DNA of 50,380 nt, taken from NCBI GenBank assembly GCA_964428335.1, contig CAYRXW010000011.1, positions 1 through 50,380 of the forward strand, written 5' to 3'. Positions within the stretch are counted from its first letter, which is position 1. Each line of letters opens with the position of its first letter. This document shows positions 40,401-47,619 of the stretch, one piece after another. The notes below the pieces were generated by a model that was not told where the DNA came from, did not search any database, and saw nothing but the letters and a program-made list of their open reading frames with translations. A program made the position numbers and the translations under genes. The stretch is from GW2011-AR15 sp964428335. Its GTDB lineage: Archaea > Nanobdellota > Nanobdellia > Woesearchaeales > GW2011-AR15.

Positions 40401-42036
40401 ATGCAGGGGAGACTGCAGCTGCTGCGGAGATGGAACACCAGATAGTGGCAGTGGTGAAACCTGCGATGATGGGAATAATAATGATGCAGATAGTTGTAGA
40501 AATGATTGTACATCATGTGGGGATGGAAAAGTGAACCATCCGACAGAACAGTGTGAATCAAATTCAGACTGCGTTGAAGGTGGAGTGCAGGGAACATGCA
40601 ATGGTTGCAAATGTACCTATCCTGAGCCTGTTTGTGGAGATAATATTATAAATCAGCCAGGAGAATATTGTGATGGTTCATCAACTGCTCCAGGAATATC
40701 ATGCAACCAAGCTTGCAGGATGGATGGGTCTTCAATCTGCACATGCTGTGGTGATGGACACAAGAATGCAGGAGAATATTGTGACGATGGAAATTCCAAT
40801 AATAATGATGCATGCAGGAACGATTGCACAGGATGTGGAGACGGAACTATACAGCAAGGAGAGGATTGTGAACCACCAAATACTCAGTTCTGTGATGCAA
40901 CATGCAAACAAATTGAAGCTGTTTGTGGAGATGGAGTCATATCTCCAGGTGAAGAGTGTGATGATGGGAACAGCAACAACAACGATGGTTGCTCCAATTC
41001 ATGTAAGCTCCCCAACTGTGGAGACGGGATAATGCAGCCACCAGAACAATGCGATGATGGCAATACTAACAATAATGACGGATGCACAAATGCATGCAAG
41101 ACGCCTTATTGTGGAGACGGGATAATACAGCCACCAGAACAATGTGAAGGCGAAACAGCATCATGTCATAATTGTATGCCTGTAAGTAATCCTATTTGCC
41201 AGACATATTGCCAGATTTCAGGACCTTCTGGAACAATACTTCCCGGAAGCTATAGCTTCAGCGGAACATGGGGAGTAACAGCAGGAAGCGGGCCTTGTTA
41301 TGGAGGAGGAATAGAGATAACTTGTAAACAAGGAAATAGAGTTGTTTATAATAGGAATGGAGGAAATCACCCAAATAATAGGAATCCTATGGCTCTAAGT
41401 GGAAGTACTACTACAAATGTTGATACTTCAGTATCATGCCAAATTTATTATTGCAATGATCAATGGTCAAATTGCCGCACAACTCAGAATGTATGTGGTT
41501 TCAGTGTTGATGTCTGCACACCTGACAATTCATGTGCTGCAAATACATGTATAGGTGAAAAATGCAGCAATGGTTGCGGTGGACAGGTAGATGGAACAAA
41601 AGTATGCACATGCACACCAGGACAATGCACATATACAGGAACAGAAACATGCGGAAATGTTCAGGGATGGAATGGATGTGCATCATGCCCAGTTGATTTA
41701 GGGCCATGTGAATGTGTTCAAGGTGAATGCATACCTGACCCAGGTCAACCTGCATGTGGAAATGTTCCAGGAACTGATAATTGCGGAATATGCACAGCAC
41801 AACAGGATGCATGTCCTCAATGTGGAGCAGACACACCCTGCATGAATTCTGAGTGCCCTGGAAATGAGTGTCCAAATGATTGTAGCTGTACAGCTTGTGA
41901 GGGCTGGATAGGCAGTTGTAATGGTGTATTGGAAAATGGATGCATAAAGCCAAACGCCAATGCTAATGCAAAAGATAAATGTAGGCTTGCAGAAACTATG
42001 TGTGGAAACCCGCATTATGATGAATGCAGCAGTTAA
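37462..42036 (+). CDS. Giant membrane-anchored Cys-rich surface protein with CGDG/CDDGN repeats
   Basis: The product has about 1524 residues. It begins MRNKGQVSIFIIVGIVLVLV, a short anchor or class III-like signal. A two-Cys module follows (RQSCVEESIK, LTKCLNMNF), then strands and a ~500-residue region without recognised domain. From about 40090 to 41170 a run of disulfide-rich units follows the pattern CGDGxxxxxExCDDGNxxNxDxCxNxC, about eleven copies more or less complete, as in DUF4215/Myxococcus Cys-rich repeats. The C-terminus is another Cys/Gly-rich region (CTPGQCTYTG, CGNVQGWNGCASC). It is likely extracellular, for adhesion or cell contact. The TAA is followed by ten T residues. Confidence 0.85.
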   Translation: MRNKGQVSIFIIVGIVLVLVVSLFLMKINNDKSKDIETGIGDESVFSSNLDRMISFRQSCVEESIKTAITEYGLFQDDSVEQQLKASIEYELTKCLNMNFFSDWGYEVTIFRPFVNVEINDETITVSGSYPIRVSDEDNKEDTNTFSYTFDKSTQKSFKTDKKGKADEDLIISSSDGDMAVVVQKGLGFMDYEGNTLNSLQIKIADKKELPYTLTPENNFIVGEKVYFVTDSVILEGVQISLEYEPGKIPKGFDEDHVSIMQFDEEKGIWIVLPSTVNKQTNVVSAITNHFSAVAATVTELNKESAGCDPLTYSAPIYIEHLHIPCRTIKPEELPESMRGQSPTYTPFESDLRYVGLFNKDVVGNAIAAQHNMPPYADGEDATGWRWKRNNFDEVQLPLKSGDVAPLPPTLVGSVYALPGMFDTIVARGGVPNIYTKEHSDLADVQSRDQEWEFDKSLIDLNTLDIKDSQGNPVVLDANTIDKIQIRTREEKLLDSETTEGDVRRIITHVNGQKMARMVRTSSDIEIPIGSGESRPNQIPLVLGDTTLDAYITLEGPLADPINWKKVFNPEPNEYAESDGLIKDWDDDDQENLVAEKCTITTPEGETYTNPPCVSCSGYSCKKISETYDNDFVAQCIAKCTERAKRVYEDLYISENFVPWNPSNDGLLDYNWNKEHQLERTLLDCGIIPYVTSGLPPEEASSCEPELSDEEFARYIATPKFYGYGGQTKVAREFPEYRLGPEKGYEGVGNNDAQAVVTMKIAEIPTCPVNELTLFVDCSKDDKCVLGINGGEPYYCTPDIQDANGDCYFSVAAKWSDAPMLSYDGMIHAGENTLVGGVLNTFKSNDVCANMNVELRFGPCACTPPIQPPQTEETTFCGDGEVQQPNQEEPPMNEYCDDGNEIDTDTCRNDCTMCGDGIIQDGEICDNGENNGKPESAENGVYCGLDCKPVNIPPTCPNNQLNPPGETCDSSQMGDTACEECRGDCSCCGDGTPDSGSGETCDDGNNNDADSCRNDCTSCGDGKVNHPTEQCESNSDCVEGGVQGTCNGCKCTYPEPVCGDNIINQPGEYCDGSSTAPGISCNQACRMDGSSICTCCGDGHKNAGEYCDDGNSNNNDACRNDCTGCGDGTIQQGEDCEPPNTQFCDATCKQIEAVCGDGVISPGEECDDGNSNNNDGCSNSCKLPNCGDGIMQPPEQCDDGNTNNNDGCTNACKTPYCGDGIIQPPEQCEGETASCHNCMPVSNPICQTYCQISGPSGTILPGSYSFSGTWGVTAGSGPCYGGGIEITCKQGNRVVYNRNGGNHPNNRNPMALSGSTTTNVDTSVSCQIYYCNDQWSNCRTTQNVCGFSVDVCTPDNSCAANTCIGEKCSNGCGGQVDGTKVCTCTPGQCTYTGTETCGNVQGWNGCASCPVDLGPCECVQGECIPDPGQPACGNVPGTDNCGICTAQQDACPQCGADTPCMNSECPGNECPNDCSCTACEGWIGSCNGVLENGCIKPNANANAKDKCRLAETMCGNPHYDECSS

Positions 42037-42046
42037 TTTTTTTTTT
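42037..42046 (+). terminator. Oligo-T terminator of the giant surface protein gene
   Basis: Ten consecutive T residues directly follow the stop codon TAA. In archaea such U-tracts terminate transcription without a hairpin. Confidence 0.6.
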
Positions 42047-42089
42047 ATTTTAGAAACAATTAAATACTTCATTTCCTATAATTTTTGTT

Positions 42090-42338
42090 ATGGTATCAAA
42101 CCTTAAACGACACGAATTCATCGGTTTACTTATGATGTTTGCAGCAGGGACGTTACTTGGACTAGGGCTTTACCTCACCTTATGGGGCGCAAACAGGCCG
42201 CTATATTACGGAAGCCTGGACCAGCTTATGAGGGGAAAGGAATTTCTTTTATTCCCACTGTTTTACGGGTTCTCATTTGTATTGTTTGCTTTAGGCCAGG
42301 TTGAGCTAAAAGAAGCATTGCCTGGAAAAAGAAAATAA
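42090..42338 (+). CDS. Small two-helix membrane protein (82 aa)
   Basis: No family recognised. Two hydrophobic helices (FIGLLMMFAAGTLLGLGLYL and LLFPLFYGFSFVLFALGQV) flank a polar loop with RPLYYGSLDQLMRGKEF. The C-terminus is basic. TTAAATAC (42060-42067) is ~27 bp before the ATG. A 45-residue membrane ORF follows 13 bp later with its own ribosome-binding site. Confidence 0.65.
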   Translation: MVSNLKRHEFIGLLMMFAAGTLLGLGLYLTLWGANRPLYYGSLDQLMRGKEFLLFPLFYGFSFVLFALGQVELKEALPGKRK

Positions 42339-42351
42339 GCTCAGGTGGAAA

Positions 42352-42489
42352 ATGAATAAAAGCCATCCAAAGGAGAAATTCGAGGAATTCAAAGAAAGAG
42401 AGATAGAGTTTGGTGCGAAAGAATTCTTAGGCGGGTTGATTCTTGGTGTGTTTATTGGATTTATCCTTGCACTTTGGCTCCTAAAATAG
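42352..42489 (+). CDS. Small single-helix membrane protein (45 aa)
   Basis: The gene is read from the ATG at 42352 to the TAG at 42489. A charged amphipathic N-terminus (KEKFEEFKEREIEFGAKEF) precedes one hydrophobic helix (GGLILGVFIGFILALWLL). AGGTGG lies 3-4 bases before the ATG. The tight spacing to the upstream membrane gene suggests a two-gene operon. The function is unknown. Confidence 0.55.
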   Translation: MNKSHPKEKFEEFKEREIEFGAKEFLGGLILGVFIGFILALWLLK

Positions 42490-42536
42490 CCACTAAATAA
42501 AAAGATATTAAAACTCCTTCTTTATATTTAATTTAT

Positions 42537-43268
42537 ATGAAAAAGTTTCTTTTGCTATTTTTGCTAGTCCTTCCATTTGCGTTTTCGCAGCAGATTGAAT
42601 ACTTTGTAAATGATTATACCAACACATTGGCATTTGAAGAAATAGCAGAGATAGAGCCAATCCTAAAAGAGATTTATGATTCAGGTCAGGCAGAATACGT
42701 AATTGTGATAGTGAATTCAACAAATGGCGAGGATATTGAAGGATATTCATACAGGCTTGCAGAAGGAAACCTGGGAGATAAAGAAAAGAATAATGGGCTG
42801 CTTTTGTTGATTGCATTGAATGACAGGAACTACAGGTTTGAAGTCGGAAGAGGCTTAGAGCCAGTGCTTCCGGATATAATAGTTTCAAGGATAGGACGGT
42901 ATTATATCGAGCCAAATTTTAGGAATGGGGAATATGCGCTGGGGATAGAGGAAGCATCCTTGGCAATAAAGCAGATATTGCTAAATAACACAGTTCCACA
43001 GGAACTAAAAAATGATAATGCTGAAACAAGAGCATGGATAATATTTGTCATCATAATATTAGTTGCAATAATTATATTTTCAATAGCTTCAAAAAATACC
43101 AGGCCAGCCAAAGGGAGGAAAAGTGATGATTACTTTACAGCAGCCTGGATACTAAGCCAGATGATGAAAGGTGGAAAAGGAGGGAGTGGAGGTTTTGGTG
43201 GCGGAGGAAGCTTTGGAGGATTTGGAGGAGGAAGTTTTGGTGGTGGGGGAAGCAGCGGAAGATGGTAA
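42537..43268 (+). CDS. TPM-domain membrane protein (YgcG-like) with Gly-rich tail
   Basis: The 243-residue protein has four parts: a signal peptide (KKFLLLFLLVLPFAFSQQ), a TPM domain (~20-150; FVNDYTNTL, NNGLLLLIALNDRNYRFEVG, LPDIIVSRIG), one membrane helix (RAWIIFVIIILVAIIIFS) and a C-terminal GGFGGGGSFGGFGGGSFGGG tail ending SSGRW. TPM proteins with such tails are commonly encoded beside LemA, as here. The function is unclear; membrane-stress or photosystem-repair roles are reported for relatives. A TATA-like GATATTAAAAC lies ~27 bp upstream. Confidence 0.9.
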   Translation: MKKFLLLFLLVLPFAFSQQIEYFVNDYTNTLAFEEIAEIEPILKEIYDSGQAEYVIVIVNSTNGEDIEGYSYRLAEGNLGDKEKNNGLLLLIALNDRNYRFEVGRGLEPVLPDIIVSRIGRYYIEPNFRNGEYALGIEEASLAIKQILLNNTVPQELKNDNAETRAWIIFVIIILVAIIIFSIASKNTRPAKGRKSDDYFTAAWILSQMMKGGKGGSGGFGGGGSFGGFGGGSFGGGGSSGRW

Positions 43269-43288
43269 ACCAAAGCGGAGATAAAAAA

Positions 43289-43450
43289 ATGGAAGAAAAA
43301 CTAAAATGTCCAAGATGCAATGTCTTTATGAAAAAGATTAAAAAGAAAGACGTAGTGATAGATGTATGCGAGAAGTGCAAAGGCATGTGGCTCGATGATA
43401 ATGAGATTGAAAAGCTTGTGAGCATGGGAGGAAAAAATGGCAAAAAGTAA
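43289..43450 (+). CDS. Zinc-ribbon (zf-TFIIB-type) small protein
   Basis: The protein has 53 residues from the ATG at 43289, which has GGAG nine bases upstream. An ATG at 43262 overlapping the TPM stop is the alternative. KCPRCNVFMKKI and IDVCEKCKGMWLDDNEIEKL give a CxxC...CxxC zinc ribbon of the transcription-factor zinc-finger family (PF13453). It overlaps the lemA start by 14 bp, so the three genes form one operon. Confidence 0.85.
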   Translation: MEEKLKCPRCNVFMKKIKKKDVVIDVCEKCKGMWLDDNEIEKLVSMGGKNGKK

Positions 43451-44024
43451 ATTTCCAGTATGGGCGATTATATTGATTTCAGTTGTAGGTTTAGCTCTTT
43501 TAATAGGTCTTTGGATTGGAGGGACATACAATTCCTTTGTAGGATTGGATGAAGGTGTGAATGGTGCATGGGGAAATGTCCAGACCGCATACCAAAGAAG
43601 GGCTGATTTGATCCCAAATCTTGTCGCAACTGTAAAAGCATACAGTGATTATGAAGGGGAAGTTTTGACTGAGATAACAAATGCAAGGGCAAGCATAGGT
43701 AGTGCAAAGACACCTGAACAGATGGCAAATGCTGACGCTGAATTTAATTCAGCTCTTTCAAGGCTTCTGGTAGTTGTAGAGAACTATCCTGATCTTAAGG
43801 CAAACCAGAACTATCTTGATTTGCAGGCACAATTAGAGGGAACAGAAAACAGGATAAAGGTCGAGAGGGACTTATACAATGGAAAAGTTCGTGAATTCAA
43901 CACAAAAGCAAGAAGATTCCCATCAAACATTGTTGCAGGTATGTTTGGTTTTGCTCAGAAAGAATACTTTGAATCCAAAGAAGGAGCAGAGAATGCACCT
44001 GATGTAGGAAGCTTATTCGAATAG
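43437..44024 (+). CDS. lemA: LemA family protein
   Basis: The 195-residue protein has an N-terminal membrane helix (WAIILISVVGLALLIGLWIG) and a long helical domain. GVNGAWGNVQTAYQRRADLI, PNLVATVKAYSDYE, LQAQLEGTENRIKVERDLYN and NTKARRFPSNIVAGMFGF are the LemA signatures. The molecular role is unknown; it recurs with TPM proteins across bacteria and archaea. Two T-runs follow the stop. Confidence 0.95.
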   Translation: MAKSKFPVWAIILISVVGLALLIGLWIGGTYNSFVGLDEGVNGAWGNVQTAYQRRADLIPNLVATVKAYSDYEGEVLTEITNARASIGSAKTPEQMANADAEFNSALSRLLVVVENYPDLKANQNYLDLQAQLEGTENRIKVERDLYNGKVREFNTKARRFPSNIVAGMFGFAQKEYFESKEGAENAPDVGSLFE

Positions 44025-44070
44025 TTTTTTTAACTATTTTTTCTCTTTTTAGTGCTTAAATATCCACCAG

Positions 44071-44334
44071 TCAAAGCGCACTATCACGTAATCTATATAC
44101 ACATGCAGCAAGATAGAGGCAAATAACCCCAAGAAGAATGACAAGAGGTAGATGTAGCGGTCTGCCTGCCTGAGTGATGAGATTTTGGGCAGTAATGGGA
44201 AGTTCCTTTTCAAGAAGTAGCGGAATATGGTCAAGGTCGATAAGTACACTAGCAGCCCCAAAAGCCCCGAAGAGATAAAGTGAAAAAACGAAGCTGACAA
44301 TGCTCTTATTAGTGGTTCTTCCATAAATCCTCAT
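44071..44334 (-). CDS. Small membrane protein, possible YdjM-like metal-dependent hydrolase fragment
   Basis: Two overlapping minus-strand frames exist (44071-44334 and 44049-44324). The first is preferred because its ATG is exactly 27.5 bp from a palindromic TATA element (TATTTTAAAATA, 44356-44367). It also contains AASVLIDLDHIPLLL and RPLHLPLVILLG, like the DxDH and RxxH motifs of YdjM-type membrane hydrolases, although at 87 residues it is short for that family. If the other frame is real, it is a 91-residue membrane protein. A frameshift joining both is also possible. Confidence 0.5.
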   Translation of the reverse strand: MRIYGRTTNKSIVSFVFSLYLFGAFGAASVLIDLDHIPLLLEKELPITAQNLITQAGRPLHLPLVILLGVICLYLAACVYRLRDSAL

Positions 44335-44351
44335 TTCTGGCTTGAAAAATA

Positions 44352-44380
44352 AGCTTATTTTAAAATATATTTATAAATAG
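44352..44380. promoter_or_regulatory. Back-to-back TATA elements for the divergent genes at 44334 and 44401
   Basis: TATTTTAAAATA (44356-44367) is centred 27.5 bp before the minus-strand ATG at 44334. TTTATAAA (44370-44377) is centred 27.5 bp before the plus-strand ATG at 44401. The two elements nearly touch, so TBP binding for the two directions is probably mutually exclusive. Confidence 0.6.
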
Positions 44381-44400
44381 ATTGTAATCTCTGAACAGTG

Positions 44401-45564
44401 ATGAAGATTGCAATTATAGCACCGGAATTTATACCTGCGTTAGGCGGAGCAGGGATATATGCAAAAAACCTGATAAATGAGCTTAGTAAAGATGAATCAT
44501 TAGAACTTCATATAATAACACCTAAAAGAGGGAGTACTGCAGAAAAAATTCCTTTTAAGAATATACATGTCCACTATGTATCAAATGCAAATGATACTTT
44601 CTTCTATAATTTCATGTTCCAGTTTGCAGTAGCTAAGGAATTTCCAAGGCTTCATAAGAAACATAAATTTGACATTGTGCATTCAATGGGCCTTGTGCAC
44701 ATGCCAGATATTTTCTTAAATTACAAAAAATTAGGCATACCTCATTTAGTTACAGTACATACAACTATCGAGACGCAGTTTGACTACAAAAAAGCAAGTT
44801 TAACATCAAATTTTTCGCCTGTTGAACTGCTCAGCAGATTAGCATATCCTTATATAAGTTTCATGCAGAAAAAGTACATTAAAAACACAGGAAATTTCAT
44901 CTGTGTTTCAGAATATGTGAAAAAGTTCATTCCAAAAGAAAAAAACATAGTTGTAATAAAAAATGGGATAGAAACAGGAAAATTTGCTTCAAATAAAAAT
45001 AGTGAGTTTTCATACTTAAGAAAACTAAAAGCACCAAAAATACTTTTTTGCGGACGGCTTCTGTATATGAAAGGGCTTGAGACAATAATATATTCTGCAG
45101 AGAGGCTAAAGGGCAAGGCACATTTTGTCATAGCTGGAGAAGGGAATTTAAAAAAGTGGAAAAACAAGGCAAAGCATGGAAATATTTCATTTTTAGGAAA
45201 GGTAAGCCATGATAAGATAAATGGGCTTTATAATGAGTGCGACATATTTGTCCTTCCAAGTTTTGTTGAATCATTCCCTATAAGCATACTGGAAGCAATG
45301 TCTTCAGGCCTGCCTGTTGTTGCTGGCAGTGTAGGAGGAATACCCGAACTTATCACGCATGAAAAAAATGGAATGTTATTTGATCCGGAAGATAAAGAAG
45401 GCTTTGTAACTATATTATTAAATTTGATTTCAGACAGAAAAAAAAGAGAGAAACTGGGGAAAAAAGCAAAGCAGGATGCAGTTGAAAATTATGGTTCTGG
45501 TATGATGGCAGGAAGAACACTAGATTTTTATAAAAAAATTCTGGGTGATAAAAATTTCAGCTAA
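44401..45564 (+). CDS. Glycosyltransferase family 4 (GT-B) protein
   Basis: The protein has 387 residues. IAPEFIPALGGAGIYAKNLI near the N-terminus is the acceptor-side glycine loop. KILFCGRLLYMKGLETIIYS and FVLPSFVESFPISILEAMSS are the donor-binding GT-B motifs, with the E-x7-E glutamates in the latter. It transfers a sugar from a nucleotide-sugar to a growing glycan at the cytoplasmic membrane face. The ATG at 44401 is placed by the TATA box; a GTG directly precedes it. It leads an operon of six overlapping surface-polysaccharide genes. Confidence 0.92.
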   Translation: MKIAIIAPEFIPALGGAGIYAKNLINELSKDESLELHIITPKRGSTAEKIPFKNIHVHYVSNANDTFFYNFMFQFAVAKEFPRLHKKHKFDIVHSMGLVHMPDIFLNYKKLGIPHLVTVHTTIETQFDYKKASLTSNFSPVELLSRLAYPYISFMQKKYIKNTGNFICVSEYVKKFIPKEKNIVVIKNGIETGKFASNKNSEFSYLRKLKAPKILFCGRLLYMKGLETIIYSAERLKGKAHFVIAGEGNLKKWKNKAKHGNISFLGKVSHDKINGLYNECDIFVLPSFVESFPISILEAMSSGLPVVAGSVGGIPELITHEKNGMLFDPEDKEGFVTILLNLISDRKKREKLGKKAKQDAVENYGSGMMAGRTLDFYKKILGDKNFS

Positions 45565-46567
45565 ATTATATGTATGTTTTCTTGCGGATACAGAAGACAA
45601 TCATCCAAATTATCTTCCAGGATGGGGAAAATTTGGAACTAACTATGATGTCAAGAAGGTAATACCACGGTTTGAATGGATAAAGTACTTTGATAATTTA
45701 ATAAGCTTATTTGAAACGAATAAATTTCAGGTAACCTGGTTTTTAAGAGTTGATGAATGCATTAAAGATGCAGCCCTAAAAAAATTCATTCCATATGTAA
45801 AAAAACTTGATCTTATCGGAATACATATCCATACGTTGGAGTGGGATGGAAAAATCTGGAGACAATCCAAAAATGCAAAAATCCAAAAAAGGATTGTAAA
45901 GAATTCAATTAGACTTTTTAAGGATGCCTTAGGATTTCACCCACTGGTGTCAAGGATGGGCTGGAATGCAATGACAAATGAGATAATGGCAGAACTTGAA
46001 AAAAATAAGATAATTCTAGATTGCACTGCAGTTCCGGAATACCATTCAAAGGGCTTTTTTGGTGGCAGGGATAACATAATAGACTGGAAAAATGCTCCAA
46101 CAAAATTATACCACCCTTCAAAAAAAGACTACAGGATGAAAGGAAAACTGAAAATTCTTGAAATGCCTATATCAACAATAAAAGGAAGCCACATGGTATA
46201 TAATGATTTTTTTAGTTCAGCATATGGGTTGCTTCCAAAGAAAGCAACAAACATGATGATGCCATATGCTGTCCTTGCAATAAATAAACTAAAATTGAAA
46301 ACACATAGTGCTTTTAATATCTCACCCAGCTGGGATATAGAAAGTATTTATGGAGTAATTGATTCGAAAATACAATCTGTAAAAAAAGGGAACAACGAGA
46401 TACTGGCTGGATATTTTCATCCATGTGATATACTGAATCCAAAGAACGGGAAATTAAACCAGGACTATGAAAAAAAGCTCCTGAAACTTTTTTCCAAGCT
46501 AAAAAGCTCAGGGATAACAGTAGTTCCATGCACAGCACTGGAAGCTGCGAGGATGATGAACAGATGA
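45545..46567 (+). CDS. Polysaccharide deacetylase-like protein
   Basis: The 340-residue protein overlaps the upstream gene by 20 bp and probably starts at a GTG. The NodB-fold landmarks are FLADTEDNHP (catalytic-region Asp, here DTED), VTWFLRVDE, and DLIGIHIHTLEWDG, whose histidines occupy the metal HxxxH place. PLVSRMGWNAMTNEIMAEL fits the following arginine/tryptophan motif. It probably trims acetyl groups from N-acetyl sugars or acts on a related linkage. Substrate and activity are inferred from family and operon only. Confidence 0.75.
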   Translation: MIKISAKLYVCFLADTEDNHPNYLPGWGKFGTNYDVKKVIPRFEWIKYFDNLISLFETNKFQVTWFLRVDECIKDAALKKFIPYVKKLDLIGIHIHTLEWDGKIWRQSKNAKIQKRIVKNSIRLFKDALGFHPLVSRMGWNAMTNEIMAELEKNKIILDCTAVPEYHSKGFFGGRDNIIDWKNAPTKLYHPSKKDYRMKGKLKILEMPISTIKGSHMVYNDFFSSAYGLLPKKATNMMMPYAVLAINKLKLKTHSAFNISPSWDIESIYGVIDSKIQSVKKGNNEILAGYFHPCDILNPKNGKLNQDYEKKLLKLFSKLKSSGITVVPCTALEAARMMNR

Positions 46568-47619
46568 AGATACTGTTTGTCATAGCACATATAGGCAAGG
46601 GAGGAGGGCAGGTTACCCAGTCCCTTAGGATTATCAGGGAAATTTCAAAGAGTCATGAAACAAAGCTATTAACTCTAAAATGCGGTTCAGGAATAGTTGA
46701 TGAGCCATGCGAGACAATATATGCAGGACCTCTAAAATTCCCCATAGGTATATACTCTCTATGGAAAAAGCTTGTAACTATAAAAGAAAAATTTGATGTG
46801 ATACAATGCTTTGATGGCTATTATGCGCTTCCAGCTGTCTTTTTTTCAGGAAAAAGGCCATTTTACCTAAGGCTGGGCCAATCAACAAAAGGAGATTTCA
46901 TAAACAGGGGGCATAAGCTTTTGGCACCGATAGCAGATATATCATTATTCCCGATATTTTTTTCAAAAGGATTTGTAGTAAACAGTAGAGAGCTACAAAA
47001 GGAGATGAAACTATTCAGCCCAAATTACATCCAAAATGGCTATGATTTAAGTTTATATAAAAGAAAAAGCAAAAAGGAGGAGCTAAGAAAAAAACTAGGA
47101 CTTCCAGCATCAAAGTATATTTTGCTTTATACAGGCAAAGTGCTGAAATCAAAAAATGTCCACCTTATATTTGAAGCAGTAAAAGACTTGGATGGTGTCA
47201 TGGCAGTAATTGTAGGCGAGATAAGCGATGGTTTTGAGCTTCCAAAGAATCAAAAAAATGTAATCTTTACAGGAGAAGTTCATATGAGCCAGGTTAGTGA
47301 TTATCTATTTTGCGCAGATGCTTTTGTATTCCCTTCCCCTAAAGAAAGCTCTCCAAATTCACTTCTTGAAGCAATGGCAGCAAAGCTTCCTGTGATATGC
47401 TCAGATATTCCAAATCACAGGGAAATAATAACACAAGGAAAAAATGGACTGCTCTTCAGTTCAAAAAGAGAACTTATCTCGCACATAGTTTCATTAAAAT
47501 CAGATAAACTAAAATCAGAAGAATTAGGGGCAAATGCACACAAATATGTCCTGAAAAATCACGATATAAAAAAAACAGCTGAAATGTATATTAATCTATA
47601 CAGGGAAAAATGGAAATAA
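46564..47619 (+). CDS. Glycosyltransferase (GT-B fold)
   Basis: The product has 351 residues from the ATG at 46564, which overlaps the upstream TGA (ATGA). KILFVIAHIGKGGGQVTQSL is the N-terminal loop. YILLYTGKVLKSKNVHLIFE and FVFPSPKESSPNSLLEAMAA are the GT4-type donor-binding motifs. VICSDIPNHREIITQGKNGL closes the site. It is the second glycosyltransferase of the polysaccharide operon; the open frame extends 36 bp further upstream without a better start. Confidence 0.9.
   Translation: MKILFVIAHIGKGGGQVTQSLRIIREISKSHETKLLTLKCGSGIVDEPCETIYAGPLKFPIGIYSLWKKLVTIKEKFDVIQCFDGYYALPAVFFSGKRPFYLRLGQSTKGDFINRGHKLLAPIADISLFPIFFSKGFVVNSRELQKEMKLFSPNYIQNGYDLSLYKRKSKKEELRKKLGLPASKYILLYTGKVLKSKNVHLIFEAVKDLDGVMAVIVGEISDGFELPKNQKNVIFTGEVHMSQVSDYLFCADAFVFPSPKESSPNSLLEAMAAKLPVICSDIPNHREIITQGKNGLLFSSKRELISHIVSLKSDKLKSEELGANAHKYVLKNHDIKKTAEMYINLYREKWK

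Noticed and set aside
40310..41099. Minus-strand His/Ser-rich open frames within the giant gene
   Set aside because: They are antisense readings of the repeated Cys/Gly/Asp codons, not genes.
40090..41170. CRISPR-like repetition in the giant gene
   Set aside because: The repeats are protein-level CGDG/CDDGN units in one frame with irregular DNA spacing; there are no identical direct repeats with unique spacers, and no cas genes are in the window.
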